Under the pieces are notes generated by a model. That model was not told the origin of the DNA and searched no databases. It saw only the letters and a program-made list of their open reading frames with translations. Shown piece by piece: positions 1 through 12,344 of a DNA stretch of 64,000 bases. The DNA comes from Imbricaverruca yamaguchii (Eukaryota > Arthropoda > Thecostraca > Neoverrucidae), in NCBI GenBank assembly GCA_034440575.1, contig JAOTOL010001646.1:1566501-1630500 (forward strand), read 5' to 3'. Each line of letters opens with the position of its first letter. Position 1 is the first letter of the stretch. Both the position numbers and the translations under genes were made by a program.

Positions 1-335
1 CGATCCCATCCAGCTACGAATTTACTGTCGGGTGCCCATGCAACCTAAGTAAAGGTTCGAGTCGTTTCACGCGTTGGAATTTGACTCCATGCTGCGAGGG
101 TCAGTTGGCAACTGGCCCGATATGGCCGGGGACATTGACCCAAAAAGTGTTGTCCGTGTTGACATTGACGGAACTTTAATCTCTCAGTCAAAATTATGCC
201 GTTCAACTTTGATTCGATTCGATTGGGTGGTAGCGCCAGGATTCATAGAATAAACTCAACTTAGCCCAGAACCCCCATTCGTAATGCCACCCCAGCAACA
301 ATTCGGACCACTTTTTGCTTAATGTAGTTCAACCC
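1..335. other. Non-repetitive flank
   Basis: Mixed-composition sequence before the first duplicated block. I see no exon with paired splice sites, no RNA gene and no mobile-element end here. Confidence 0.5.
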
Positions 336-596
336 GTCCGCTGGTGGAGATTCACACGTGCCCTCCTGCTGCCGTCCTGCCCCTGGTCGACTGGACCAGT
401 CCGGACGCCCGTTAGCGCGACACCACACGGCCCCGACTGCGCCACGGCGGTCCGCTGGTGGAGATTCACACCTGGAGGGCAGGTGCCCTCCTGCTGCCGT
501 CCGTCCTGCCCCTGGTCGACTGGACCAGTCCGGACGCCCGTTAGCGCGACGCCACACGGCCTCCCACTGCGCCACGGCGGTCCGCTTGTGTCATCA
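336..596. repeat. Two-and-a-bit-copy duplication, 114/130 bp units
   Basis: The sequence GTCCGCTGGTGGAGATTCAC starts at 336 and again at 450, and a truncated third start lies at 580. The second copy carries a 12-16 bp insertion, giving units of 114 and 130 bp. It lies immediately upstream of the 26-bp array. An open frame runs through it only because neither unit contains stops in that frame. Confidence 0.85.
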
Positions 597-630
597 CTCG
601 TGCCATCACTTGTTCGGCTATCGCGCCGCC

Positions 631-1603
631 GCCTGCCAGCCTGGTGTGCAGCGGTCGTCTGCCAGCCTGGTGTGCAGCGGCCGCCTGCCAGCCTGGTTGC
701 AGGGTCTCTGCAGCCGGTGAGCGTGTTGCCAGCCTGGTGTGCAGCGGTCGTGCAGCCTGGTGCAGCGGTCGTCTGCCAGCCTGTGTGCAGCGGTCGTCTG
801 CAGCCTGGTGTGCAGCGGTCGTCTGCCAGCCTGGTGTGGCGGTCGTCTGCCAGCCTGGTGTGCAGCGGTCGTCTGCCAGCCTGGTGTGCAGCGGTCGTCT
901 GCCAGCCTGGTGTGCAGCGGTCGTCTGCCAGCCTGGTTCAGCGGTCGTCTGCCAGCCTGGTGTGCAGCGGTCGTCTGCCAGCCTGGTGTGCAGCGGCCGC
1001 CTGCCAGCCTGGTGTGCAGCGGTCGTCTGCCAGCCTGGTGTGCAGCGGTCGTCTGCCAGCCTGGTGTGCAGCGGTCGTCTGCCAGCCTGGTGTGCAGCGG
1101 TCGTCTGCCAGCCTGGTGTGCAGCGGTCGTCTGCCAGCCTGGTGTGCAGCGGTCGCCTGCCGGCCTGGTGGCAGCGGTCGTCTGCCAGCCTGGTGTGCAG
1201 CGGTCGTCTGCCAGCCTGGTGTGCAGCGGTCGTCTGCCAGCCTGGTGTGCAGCGGTCGTCTGCCAGCCTGGTGTGCAGCGGTCGTCTGCCAGCCTGGTGT
1301 GCAGCGGTCGTCTGCCAGCCTGGTGTGCAGCGGTCGTCTGCCAGCCTGGTGTGCAGCGGTCGTCTGCCAGCCTGGTGTGCAGCGGTCGTCTGCCAGCCTG
1401 GTGTGCAGCGGTCGTCTGCCAGCCTGGTGTGCAGCGGTCGTCTGCCAGCCTGGTGTGCAGCGGTCGTCTGCCAGCCTGGTGTGCAGCGGTCGTCTGCCAG
1501 CCTGGTGTGCAGCGGTCGTCTGCCAGCCTGGTGTGCAGCGGTCGCCTGCCAGCCTGGTGTGCAGCGGTCGTCTGCCAGCCTGGTGTGCAGCGGTCGTCTG
1601 CCA
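631..1603. repeat. 26-bp minisatellite, about 37 copies
   Basis: The unit carries GCCAGCCTGGTGTGCAGC followed by GGTCGTCT. The first few copies (to about 960) are shortened or mutated, while the centre (about 1190-1600) is nearly perfect, which suggests recent expansion there. Because 26 is not a multiple of three and the unit has no stop codon in any frame, open frames of up to 487 codons appear on both strands. I read these as artefacts. Confidence 0.97.
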
Positions 1604-3087
1604 TGCCGGGCGAGGTGCGAGGTGTGGCGGCGGGCGCCCCCCTCCCAACACGGTCACACGTCGGGGGGGGGCAGTGGCGGCCGTCGTGATCGTCGCGGCC
1701 CGGTCTGGCCCTGATATCGCGGCCGGTCCCGGCCGGGCCGGCCTGTATTTGGCGCCACAGGGTCGGCCGATACGGTAGTTCTGTCGGCAGGTCGGGCTGT
1801 ATGAGCGGTGTCGCGCCGTGTCGGGAAGGTGTTGGTGCGGAGAAGTAGCGGTCGGATGATATCTGCACTCGACTGGCGGCTGCGGGATGCGGAGCCGGCA
1901 CGTGGTGTCGGGTTCTGGGCTTACTGCGTAGCCACATCACTGTTCGATCGCCGGATAACCCGCTTTCCTTTTGCGTGGTACATACCTGTTTTTTTAACTT
2001 CTTGCCATACTATAAATAGGCTTTCTTCGTCATGGGTCCGATTTGGAAAATAACAGCAGGATGTCGAAACTTGTAAGTCGTCATGTTTCAATATTTCAAT
2101 GCAACGAAATTTAGTCTAGAAACATAACGTCTGCATCGCGACATACACTTTTGTGAGCATGCACGCAACACTATTTCAGAGATTTCACAATTTTGGCGGA
2201 TGCATTAAATTAATGCATTTGATCAGTGACAGTTCCACCCATTTTCACCGAACCATATAGGCACAGTATATTGAGTTTTCAACTGCAAACTGCACTGCAT
2301 GTTGAGTCCCCACCACTGATGTCCATGACCATCTCTGTCCGCTGAGTCCATGACCACCCCGCCTGCAACAGCTCCGCCCCGCACGGCCAGTCCCCGCGAC
2401 AGCCTGACAACTCTGCACGTCCTCCACAAGATCAGCGGCACTACATCGTTCTGTCTCCGATAACTCCGCAGCGGATTGTCGTACCTTTGACGGCTCCGTG
2501 TGCTGTCGTTTCGCCCCGTACAGCCATCGTCCCGTCGTTTTCCTCCGATGGCTCCGTATCCGATTGCTCTTCTCCGATGACCGCGCATACGATAGCTCTG
2601 TTGTCGGCCAGCGTCTGCGGTGCGGCGCGTGACATCCATGCATCAGCTGTTTGACGCAATGGAGAGCGGAGCGGATCAGCGGGGCGCAGCTGTGCGGCGG
2701 TGTCGATTTGTACGGGCTGGGCTTTAGTGCACATCAATGTCAGTCGGCCCGTCCTGGGACGGAGATAAGCAGAGATAACAACAGTCTCAGTTACGCCCAA
2801 CCGGGTCACGCTGCCGCTGCCGCCACCTGTTCGCTGCCGTTGCACTGTGACGTCATCAGGCCACCTGATGTGTCTGACCTGATGACCCGCCACCCGAGTC
2901 GCCACTCTTCTCGAGTGGCGTCGCCGGGTGGGCGGCGGCCGGCGGGCGGTCAGCCGCCGCCATGATGACGTCATCATGTGTCGGTTGCCGGCGGGCCGGC
3001 GCTGTCGAGGTCACGCCGTCTCGTCCCCTCCTCGCCAGTTGTCCGACGGCTGGAGCGACGTCACACAGAGCCGCCGCCGCCGCACGT
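1604..3087. other. Non-repetitive stretch, no gene supported
   Basis: GC-rich at the start (1610-1900), AT-richer around 1960-2300, then GC-rich again. Short open frames exist on both strands, but none has paired splice sites or recognisable protein motifs. A run of related TCCGATRRCTCCG-like words at about 2450-2590 is too degenerate to call an array. Confidence 0.4.
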
Positions 3088-4305
3088 GCCGCGGCTGACT
3101 GGCTGTACACTGTGTAGCCTGGTGCCGCTGGAGTGTGGTCCGCGGCTATCGTGCCGCGACGGATGTGGCTGTACACTGTGTAGCCTGGTGCCGCTGGAGT
3201 GTGGCCCGCCGCTGCCTCTGGCTGGACATACACCGCACGTGCCGCGGCTGACTGGCTGTACACTGTGTAGCCTGGTGCCGCTGGAGTGTGGCCCGCCGCT
3301 GCCTCTGGCTGGACATACACCGCACGTACCGCGACAGGATGTGGCTGTACACTGCGTAGACTAGGGCCCCTGGCTCTGGCTGGACATACACCGCACGTGC
3401 CGCCGCTGACTGGCTGTACACTGTGCAGCCTGGTGCCGCTGGAGTGTGGTCCGCGGCTGCCTCTGGCTGGACATACACCACACGTGCCGCGCTGACTGGT
3501 GGCTGTACACCTGGTGCGCTAGGTGGCCCGCGCTGCCTCTGGCTGGACATACACCGCACGTGCCGCCGCTGACTGGCTGTACACTGTGTAGCCTGGTGCC
3601 GCTGGAGTGTGGCCCGCCGCTGCCTCTGGCTGGACATACACCGCACGTGCCGCGGCTGACTGTGGCTATACACTGTGCAGGCTGGTGCCGCTGCCTCTGG
3701 CTGGACATACACTGCACGTGCCGCGGCTGCCTGTGGCTGTACACTGTGCAGGCTGGTGCCGCTGCCTCTGGCTGGACATACACCGCACGTGCCGCGGCTG
3801 CCTCTGGCTGGACATACACCGCACGTGCCGCGGCTGCCTCTGGCTGGACTACACTGTACGTGCCGCGTGCCTTGCTATTTTGCTGCCTCTGGCTGGACAT
3901 ACACGACGTGCCGCGCTGCCTCTGGCTGGCATACACCACGTGCCGCCGCTGCCTCTGGCTGGACATACACCGCACGTGCCGCGGCTGCCTCTGGCTGGAC
4001 ATACACTGCACGTGCCGCGGCTGCCTCTGGCTGGACATACACTGCACGTGCCGCGGCTGCCTCTGGCTGGACATACACTGTACGTGCCGCGGCTGCTTGG
4101 CTGGACATACACTGTACGTGCCGCCGCTGCCTCTGGCTGGACATACACCGCACGTGCCGCGGCTGCTTGGCTGTACACTGTGCAGGCTGGTGCCGCTGCC
4201 TCTGGCTGGACATACACCGCACGTGCCGCGGCTGCCTCTGGCTGGACATACACTGTACGTGCCGCGGCTGCCTCTGGCTGTACACCGTGTAGGCTGGTAC
4301 CGCTA
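3088..4305. repeat. Composite minisatellite, 36-bp and about 87-bp units
   Basis: The left part (3088-3680) uses a long unit of about 87 bp, in which a GACTGGCTGTACACTGTG block and a CCTGGTGCCGCTGGAGTGTG block precede the GCCTCTGGCTGGACATACAC block. The right part (about 3680-4290) is mostly the last block alone at a 36-bp period with the spacer GCACGTGCCGCG. This suggests that a sub-unit of the higher-order repeat expanded by itself. Several copies have small deletions (about 3840-3950). Confidence 0.93.
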
Positions 4306-4536
4306 GATTGTGGCCCGCTGCGGCGCGAGACCCGTCGGCGGCCACAGGTCGTGACGCCGGACGCCTGTCTGCGTGTCGGCCGACGGCGAGCGGCGGCTGG
4401 TTGTCGCCACCGGCTGACAGCCGGGCGGTCCTGCGACGGTCGGGTGCAGCCGTGGAGCGGGTGCGCCGGGCCGCCCCACACTGACAGCCGGCTCCGTGCT
4501 CAACTGAGCTGTCCTCCCCCACACAGTCTCGGCGAC

Positions 4537-4800
4537 GGTCAGGTGGACTGCACCGGGCCGGTCAGGTGGACGGTACCGGGCCGGTCAGGTGGACTGCACC
4601 AGGCCGGTCAGGTGGACTGCACCGGGCCGGTCAGGTGGACGGTACCGGGCCGGTCAGGTGGACTGTACCGGGCCGGTCAGGTGGACTGCACCGGGCCGGT
4701 CAGGTGGACTGCACCGGGCCGGTCAGGTGGACTGCACCGGGCCGGTCAGGTGGACGGTACCGGGCCGGTCAGGTGGGCTGCACCGGGCCGGTCAGGTGGG
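4537..4800. repeat. 23-bp minisatellite, about 11 copies
   Basis: The unit is GGTCAGGTGGACTGCACC plus GGGCC, with ACGGTACC and GGCTGC variants. It carries the CCGGTCA heptamer found in several other arrays of this window. Confidence 0.95.
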
Positions 4801-6267
4801 TTAGGCGAGGCGGCAGGAGCCGGAGCCGCCTCCTGCACCGCTTCCCGCCCGGCGTGCCCGCGGTGCACCTCGCAATGCTTGGTGCACTGTGCATTGCACT
4901 GTGTGCAGTGTGCAGGTCACGGTTCGCTGCGCTCGTTAGGATGAGGCCCGGCAATCTGGGCAGTTGTTAGTCACAAGCGGGGATGATTCTGTAATGCATG
5001 CCGACGTGCATACTGCGAGCTTGAAATCAACGGAAAAGTTTTGCGCGCAAATCTTGATGCACGCCAGCATAAGCCGCACTGCAAAGTTAGATTGATGAGC
5101 GTGCGCTCAGCCGCAGACCGAGTAGCACTTGACCTGGTCCGGCGATGCTCTGTATCTGTGGTCGCCGACGAGCATGCAGTGAAATCTCGGACGGCAGGCT
5201 CCCATCCCTCTCCACTCGCTCCTTGACCTGGTGGACTTGGGCCGTTTGCACCGTCGTGTGTAAACACCGCTCATCGCGCGTCAGCAGGCGGACCATTGTG
5301 CCCGGCCGGCTGTTTTGGACCCTCTGCTGGAGCTGGTGGTGTAGGGCGCCTCACGTTGCCGGAGAGACATGAACGTCTCGGAGGGGCACCTCCCACCACG
5401 TAGCCGTAGAAACGGGGCAGACAATGGTCGCCCCCTCTGAGTTCAGATGAATTTAACATCGGCCATATAGGTGTTGCATACAAGTAATTCACTTCCAAAC
5501 ATGGTGTGTCGCCGGTCCCAGCTGGTGAGTAAGGACATGGTATTTATTTATGCCCCTGACCAGCCGTCTTAATGAATACCGCTGTCGGCAGCCGACGCGG
5601 CCCCTCTTTTTCTCGGCGTGACCACTGCGCGACTTAGCACCCACTGGGCACGGTCCGACAGGGACTGTAATCTCTGGTGGCCGTGTGATTCATGCGAGTC
5701 CCAGGTGGCATCGTGGCAGTGTCGGGTTTGTGCACAGTGACCGGAGGGGTGGGTCTATGCCACCCGAGCTGTCTGCTGGTGCAGGCGCATTAGTGACATG
5801 GCTAAGCTCTCGGTGCTTGAAGACAATGAGACATTCACATTCACCTGCTAATGTTATTCACATTGAACATGTTATTAATATTCATCTTTTGGAAATCATT
5901 AAAGTAATATTATAAAGAATGTTGTAGTACTCCCGGTTTATTAGGCTCTAAAGTCTACGCCCTTGAGCTGGAATTGTAGGATCGGACGATGTGTTAGTAC
6001 AGGGTACATATGGCAAGTTCCCTTTAGCTTGGGATTTAATTTCGAAAAGCCACACCAGGTAATTGTTGTATTAAAGCTAAGATGTTTTGAAATAGATGGG
6101 ATAATATGAGGATGTGTAATATTACAACATACAATTGGGACCCATCTAAGTTATCACTTCAGGTCCTTAGTTTTATTATGGATGCGTGATGAAAAGCAGG
6201 CAAAGTGAACGCACGGGAAAAGCAGGCAGGACGCAGGTGCGGGGAAACACACAAGTCGAATTGCGGG
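4801..6267. other. Non-repetitive stretch, no gene supported
   Basis: GC-rich to about 5400 and AT-richer from about 5850 to 6200. The open frames of 60-98 codons have no recognisable motifs, and I could not place a paired acceptor and donor. Confidence 0.4.
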
Positions 6268-6428
6268 AAGCAGATGCCAAGTGAATCTCACCAATCAAAC
6301 TGCAGCAAGCAGGTGCCAAGTGAAAGTCACCAATCAAACTGCAGCAAGCAGGTGCCAAGTGAAAGTCACCAGTCAGACTGCAGCAAGCAGGTGCCAAGTG
6401 AAAGTCACCAGTGAAACTGCAGCAAGCA
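6268..6428. repeat. 39-bp tandem repeat, four copies
   Basis: Units start at 6268, 6307, 6346 and 6385 with AAGCAGGTGCCAAGTGAAAG as the leading half. The array abuts the SINE tail at 6431. Confidence 0.93.
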
Positions 6429-6430
6429 GG

Positions 6431-6489
6431 CTCGGCGACGTTACATGACTGAACGTTTGACGTATCGTAAAACCAATAACTACCACCCA
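6431..6489 (+). mobile_element. SINE 3'-end fragment (copy 1)
   Basis: This matches only the 3' part of the SINE family seen complete at 61934, 43103 and 38600 (minus strand). Shared words in order are GGCGACGTTACATGACTGAA, then CGTATCGTAAAACCAATAAC and a CCACCC tail. The tRNA-like head is missing, so this is a 5'-truncated copy or a remnant. Identity rests on the ordered match to the other copies. Confidence 0.75.
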
Positions 6490-6766
6490 CTACGCTTCAA
6501 CAGCAAAGCCTCTCCACAAATGCTCCCCACTTTCTCAGACTGTGTGCACGGCGCAACATTAAACGCCACGGAAGAAGCGGAGACCACGGCGTTCCCACGC
6601 ACACTGGCGCGTACACAGGAGCGCACTCTGCCCGCCACGATCGGCGGCCAGAGTGGGTGTAGCTGTCATCGCTGCATCTAAAGACCACCCCGGCTGTCGG
6701 ACTGTCGCGGCGTCTGCAGACCGCCGGCTGTCGGACTGTCGCCGTGTCTGCAGACCTCTGACAGAG
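6490..6766. other. Spacer with a short two-copy repeat
   Basis: At 6692-6760 a roughly 35-bp segment with GGCTGTCGGACTGTCGC is present twice in tandem. Nothing else was recognised. Confidence 0.5.
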
Positions 6767-7182
6767 CATCACGTCCCGAGCCGGCGGTACCTCTGCCAGC
6801 GCACCACGTCCCGAGCCGGCGGTACCTCTGCCAGCGCACCACGTCCCGAGCCGGCGGTACCTCTGCCAGCGCACCACGTCCCGAGCCGGCGGTACCTCTG
6901 CCAGCGCACCACGTCCCGAGCCGGCGGTACCTCTGCCAGCGCACCACGTCCAGCCGGGAACACGTCCCGAGCCGGCGGTACCTCTGCCAGCGCACCACGT
7001 CCCGAGCCGGCGGTACCTCTGCCAGCGCGCCACGTCCCGAGCCAGCGGTCCAGCCGGTGGTACCTCTGCCAGAGCACCACGTCCCGAGCCGGCGGTACCT
7101 CTGCCAGCGCACCACGTCCCGAGCCGGCGGTACCTCTGCCAGCGCACCACGTCCCGAGCCGGCGGTACCTCTGCCGGCGCCG
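6767..7182. repeat. 35-bp minisatellite, about 11-12 copies
   Basis: The unit contains CACGTCCCGAGCCGGCGG and TACCTCTGCCAGCGCAC. Two copies near 6950 and 7050 have insertions or deletions. All six frames are open across it, which explains the overlapping long open frames there. Confidence 0.95.
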
Positions 7183-8390
7183 CCACGTGCGGTGGCCAGG
7201 GGAGCGCATACCACGGGAATTAGGCCGCTGTGGTCCGCGGGCGAGCCGCCCGCCACACCGCGTGTACAGGTTTTTGCTGCACGGCTGGCGGCCTCTCCGG
7301 TGGAGGCGGATAACGTGCTGGGGAGCTGGGGACGACCGCGGTGCCGGGGACGTGCCGGAGACGCACAGTCCGCTCAGTGGATGTGGGCTGTGTGGTGGGC
7401 AGCTGGGGAGACTGCGGTGCCGCGGGCGCGCCGGATACGCAGCGGTCCCGTGGCCGCCCCTGCCGCGGGTTAATTGTTCCGCCACCGATCGCAGTATTCA
7501 CACAGGAAGTAGTTTCGACAGGTTGCGGATGATTTGGTGGGATTCTCCAACACAGTTTTGGTTCTGCTGTTGGCATGAGATGGCGTTCGTGCGCCAGATT
7601 CATGAGGCTCTCAACACGCGCATTTCTTTTCGTCTGCTGCCTTTCTGCTTTCTCACAGTCCTTTGAGTCGGCCATTTATCACGACGGGAGATTGCGTCTA
7701 TTCTCGGTTTTTATGTGCCTCGGTGTCGTTTTCTCCTCTCCGTTCGTGCGCGCTGGCGCCGTGATAAACGGCCCCGACGCCGGCTAATTGGAGCGGCCCG
7801 GCTGAGGCGACGCCGCTCGCCGGCGGTGCCCCGCTGTCGGCGGTAAGTCTCGGGCGTCCATCAGGCTCGGGGCGCTGCCGGCCCGACCCACGGCGCGTCG
7901 ACACTCCACCAGCTGTGTGTGTGCTGAAAATACCGCCCCGGGGCGTCACGTGGAGCGACGGCCCGCTTCTGGTCCAGCCATGACTTCCCCACCCGGTGGT
8001 GGTGTGATGCCGGCTCTGTCAATTATGTGCTGATCGGAAGGAACGGTAAATCATTATCGGCTCTGTCCGGTTGGTTGCCCGCCAAATCGGCTCTGGCCGT
8101 GGCTGGGGTTACGTGATAGTTTGCATGTTGTGCCCACCAATACCGGCGGCGGTGACTGTGGTTGCATGTTGTTGCATAAGGAATGATCGATCATATGACG
8201 ATCTGAGGCTGATTATGCTCCTATATGCTGATCCTGCTTCAGCTGTGCTGGCAACCAGATGGGTATGGATAAAAAAGGCAGATTATTGTTTGTCTGGCCC
8301 ACTTCATGTGTGCACGGCCTGGGCCGGCTGCCCTTCCTTGCATGGGGACTTGGTCGTGTGTTGACATTTCCCGGCTGGAAGTCGCCCTGC
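7183..8390. other. Non-repetitive stretch, no gene supported
   Basis: GC-rich from 7183 to 8000, then mixed. No exon with paired splice sites, RNA gene or element end was found. Confidence 0.4.
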
Positions 8391-8569
8391 CCTGGTCACC
8401 TGTGACCCCGGCCAGACCACCACACGCGCCGACCGGATACCCGGCTCGGCTCGGGGACGGCCGCTGATTGGGTGCCCCGGCCTGGTCACATGTGACCCCG
8501 GCCAGACTACCACACGCGCCGGCCGGGTACCCGGCGACGCTCCGATGGCCGCTGATTGGGTGACGGCGC
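8391..8569. repeat. Tandem duplication, 90-bp unit, two copies
   Basis: CCTGGTCAC starts at 8391 and 8481. Both copies continue through TGTGACCCCGGCCAGAC and end at GGCCGCTGATTGGGTG. The second copy runs into the perfect inverted repeat at 8551. Confidence 0.9.
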
Positions 8570-8580
8570 ACCCAATCAGC
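8551..8580. repeat. Perfect 12-bp inverted repeat with facing CCAAT motifs
   Basis: GCTGATTGGGTG (8551-8562) is followed by a 6-base loop and its exact reverse complement CACCCAATCAGC (8569-8580). Each arm contains an ATTGG/CCAAT box. It could be a hairpin or a pair of NF-Y-type sites. No gene start can be tied to it, so a regulatory role is only an inference. Confidence 0.8.
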
Positions 8581-8885
8581 TCCGGTGCGACACGCTCTGA
8601 TGAGTCGGCCGCCGGAGTCGGGGTCGGGGTCGGCGTCGGCCGGCCGCGCCACCCCGCCGCCGTGGCGTGCGCTAATCAGGTCCGACCGCTATCTGCTCTC
8701 TCCATCTGGCCAGGCCGGTCCCGACGGAATGTGTGCCGGCCGCTGCAGCCGCCGCCCCTTCAGCCGTCGTCCGGCTCTACGTGTAGACCGACCAGAGCCC
8801 GCGACTCGGTTCGACTTGTCCCCGCGTCTCCCCCGGCCGACTGATCTCCGGCGCCCTGTCCGCCCAGTGTGCGTGTATCTGTCTC
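8581..8885. other. GC-rich spacer
   Basis: GC-rich, with GGGGTCGGGGTCGGCGTCGG-like simple sequence at about 8615-8645. No gene was recognised. Confidence 0.4.
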
Positions 8886-9665
8886 GTCAGTCTCCACCTC
8901 TCCATTCTGTCCGACCGGTCCCCACTGCTGGGTCCGACCAGTCTCCACCTATTCGTCCGACCAGTCTCCACGTATTCGTCCGACCAGTCTCCATCTCTCC
9001 GTCCGACCAGTCTCCATCTCTCCGTCCGACCAGTCTCCATCTCTCCGTCCGACCAGCCCTCGACTTTCCGTCCCACCAGGCCTCAATTCTCCGTCCGATC
9101 AGTCTGCACCTCTCTGTCCGGTCAGTCTGCACCCCCTGTCCGGTCAGTCTGCACCTCTCTGTCCGGTCAGTCTGCACCTCTCTGTCCGACCAGTTTCTAC
9201 ATCTGCGACCGGTCTGCACCTTCTGTGCACTTCAGCTACCTCTGCACGTCACCGTCTCACCGGTCTCCACCTTCCCGCTCAGCCCCTCCTGTCCGGTCAG
9301 TCTGCACCTCTCTGTCCGGCCAGTCTGCACCTCTCTGTCCGACCAGTTTCTACCTCTGCGCCCGGTCAGTCTGCACGTCTCCGCCCCTCTGTCCGACAGT
9401 CTGCACCTCTCTGTCCGGCCAGTTGACTCTCTGTCCGACCAGTCTCACCTCTCTGTCCGGTCAGTCTGCACCTCTCTGTCCGACCAGTTTCTACCTCTGC
9501 GCCCGGTCAGTCTGCACGTCACCGTCCCACCGGTCTCCACCTTCCCGCTCAGCCCCTCCTGTCCGGTCAGTCTGCACCTCTCTGTCCGGCCAGTCTGCAC
9601 CTCTCTGTCCGACCAGTTTCTACCTCTGCGCCCGGTCAGTCTGCACGTCACCGTCCCACCGGTCT
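8886..9665. repeat. 23-bp minisatellite with higher-order duplication
   Basis: The basic unit is CTGTCCGGTCAGTCTGCACC plus TCT, with a CGACCAGTCTCCATCTCTC variant in the left third (8930-9060). A larger block, beginning CACCGGTCTCCACCTTCCCG and ending in TCTACCTCTGCGCCCGGTC, recurs from about 9260 and 9530, with its start present again near 9657. Segmental duplication therefore followed unit-level expansion. The CCGGTCA heptamer occurs in most units. Confidence 0.93.
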
Positions 9666-10444
9666 CCGCCTTCCCGCCCAGCCCCTCCTGTCCGGCGCGC
9701 CGCTCCAGTGCGTCACTGAAGTGCCGACGCTCGCCACTCTCGGCGCACCCGGTGTCCGTCCGCGGTAACGCCACAGGCAGGGGGCGGGGTCCTGGTCGGC
9801 CCCTCCGGCAGGGCCCGGCCATGGGAGCGACACGCCCCGGCCCGGCCCAACACTGGACAGCCCGGTGTTGATCCCACCTCATGGATGGGAACAGATAGGA
9901 CGGAGAGGACGATTCAGATCTCGAATCGTCCTCGGTATATTTATCACTCGAACCTCTGAAGGTGGAAGTGTATTTGTACTTGTTTTGGATTATGGACACT
10001 CAATAGCAACGAAATGCGTACACGGGATTCTTCTTCACTTCGGGATTCTTCTTGTTCTTTTTCACGCATCACATGCCGAATGTGTTTTGCATTGACTGTT
10101 TTAAAGCCGAGCAACTTCTTACCTCTCGCCATTCTCCTCCCCTCGCCTATTCCGTCTCATCTCTCTCCCCTCCTATCCTCCTCCTCCTCTTTCTCTCTGC
10201 TTCGAACGGTGCCTTTGTGTCTGGTTCATGCATGACTAACCGAAGTGAGGCTGGCCGCTGCCGCCCGGTGTTATTTGCAGAGCTTAGCTGTGCCCTGCAA
10301 AGTTTGCTGGGTCGATTGTGGGGTCTCCCGGTCGGTCCGTTTGCTCGGCTGACGTCACCGATGTCAGGACAACCGTCGGGGCTACAGGAAGAGATGTGAC
10401 GTGACCGCCACCATGGGCATAAGGGCAGGTGGACCAGCCACCCC

Positions 10445-10446
<2 letters not shown>
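9666..10446. other. Non-repetitive stretch, no gene supported
   Basis: GC-rich to 9880, then AT-richer. A pyrimidine-rich tract lies at about 10130-10200. No exon was supported. Confidence 0.4.
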
Positions 10447-10541
<95 letters not shown>

Positions 10542-10572
10542 GCACACACACACACACACACACGCACGCACG

Positions 10573-10638
<66 letters not shown>
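10447..10638. repeat. (CA)n microsatellite, about 190 bp
   Basis: A nearly pure CA run interrupted near 10540 (CCGCA) and 10560-10577 (CGCA steps). Open frames of alternating residues here are artefacts. Confidence 0.99.
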
Positions 10639-10642
<4 letters not shown>

Positions 10643-12344
10643 TTTCTCGGACCAATAGTCCTATTGACGTTGGCTGGAAAGAAATAACGCATCAGCTGGT
10701 TCTGGCCCCGACATTTTGGGTCACTCCTACGCCCATGGCCGCGACATTAGGTCAGGGCCCGTCAAGGTGGTGTGTTATCGAGCAGCAGGCGGTTTGTATT
10801 TTTTAATCGTGGATTTTGTCGGCATGATCTTCGCGTCAGCCCCCTTGTGGTTCCGGCCTTACAGATGCCTATCTCCGGTTTGTAATTTGGTAATAATGGA
10901 ATTAGGAAGAGTAAGCTGAACAAAATCGGGTATGAGATGTTGCTCCTATTTTCTTCCATAACCGTACAAGTGTTCTGTAGCTAGAATAAACGCCCGATTT
11001 AAAAAAGCAATACAAGAACAAAAAACAAAGTGCATTGTCTTTGGCGTCATGATCAAAGAACATATTTTGAAACGTTCAACAATCACGTTATTTTGAAGCA
11101 GCACCATCCGATCTGTCATTGATAAAATGGGATGCCTATTTTCCTCAGAGTATGCAATATTATATAGTATTTTGGACGACAAAGACCCAGGACAAGGCTG
11201 TTTTCCCAACTCCTAACGTCAGGTCAGGATGGTATTCCGGGGTCAGTAATAGCTTGACCCTGGGTCAGGATGACTCTGGAAAGCTGCTGCACTGGGTCAG
11301 GAAGTACTCGGAAGTGAGCGGTCATCTGCGTGGTGACTACACTGCGTACATTGCTGAAGCCTGCACGTCGCTGCTGCTAATGGGACGAGCCGTTTTATGT
11401 CGAGACGCGCCACAACGAGATGAGCTGTTGCGAGGCTCTCGAGCACGAGGGCGTCGGTACACGAACGCGCTGCAGACGGCAGATACCTCATCTGTAAATG
11501 GATCTGGTCTGTGGAGATGGTAGGCCGTCAGAGTCAATTCTCCATCAGCTGATGAGATGCATTGTTCGGAGAATGAGACGTCGGATAGAAGCACATTCCA
11601 GGAAATCGACGCGGATGTAGCGTTCCGATTAGTGAATGATCGGATCATTATGCGCCGCGAATATCGAATCGGATGGCGGCAAATTCGGCATCCTCAGCAT
11701 CCGGATCAATACACACTGGAAAGTGGAGCTCCAGAAGTGACCCGATTGGAAATCATCGGCAGCCATAAGTGTACACGTGGTATCCCCAACACATGCATCG
11801 ATTCACTGTCCGGGTGTCCGTCACGGTGAGTGACCAAATTTGGGCTTAGTTTTTATGTTTTGTGCGTGCATAACCCGACATTATCTCCGCGCAGCGTCGT
11901 TCTTGTTATATAGATAGCAGACCCGGTAGCGCAACCGGGGTGGCGACAAAGGAAATTGTTCCTCCCCTGAAGCTAATTCTCAATTTTATCATTGAAAGCT
12001 TGCAGCATCCAATCTTCTCCCGTTCTTCTTGCCCCGTTAGCTAGCCATCCGCTGACAAATCTTGGCTATCCGTCCGACGAGCACCCATTTTTCTCAGGCC
12101 AATTCCTCTCCGGTTCGAATCATTATCATCATGAGCCATCATCTTGTTACATTAATACCGTAATGGGCCCAGATTATCCAATCTGTATCTGACAGCGTTG
12201 ATATTGAACCATGCCGGAACAGCATCGTTGACATCCCCGTACCCGTCCATCTCGTCTAATTACATCAGAATGAATACCTCGGGCTAGCATCTATCCGATT
12301 GTCCTACGGTCTGCACTCTAGGCTTTCTGCTCCGCTATGTATAT

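Noticed and set aside
315..1940. Overlapping open frames of 316-487 codons on both strands
   Set aside because: They coincide with a 26-bp array lacking stops in every frame. The translations are just three permutations of the unit.
10147..10806. Frames of alternating Cys/Val or His/Thr
   Set aside because: Translation of the CA/TG microsatellite.
12100..12130. B-box-like CCGGTTCGAATC
   Set aside because: No A box or SINE body follows. Likely chance.
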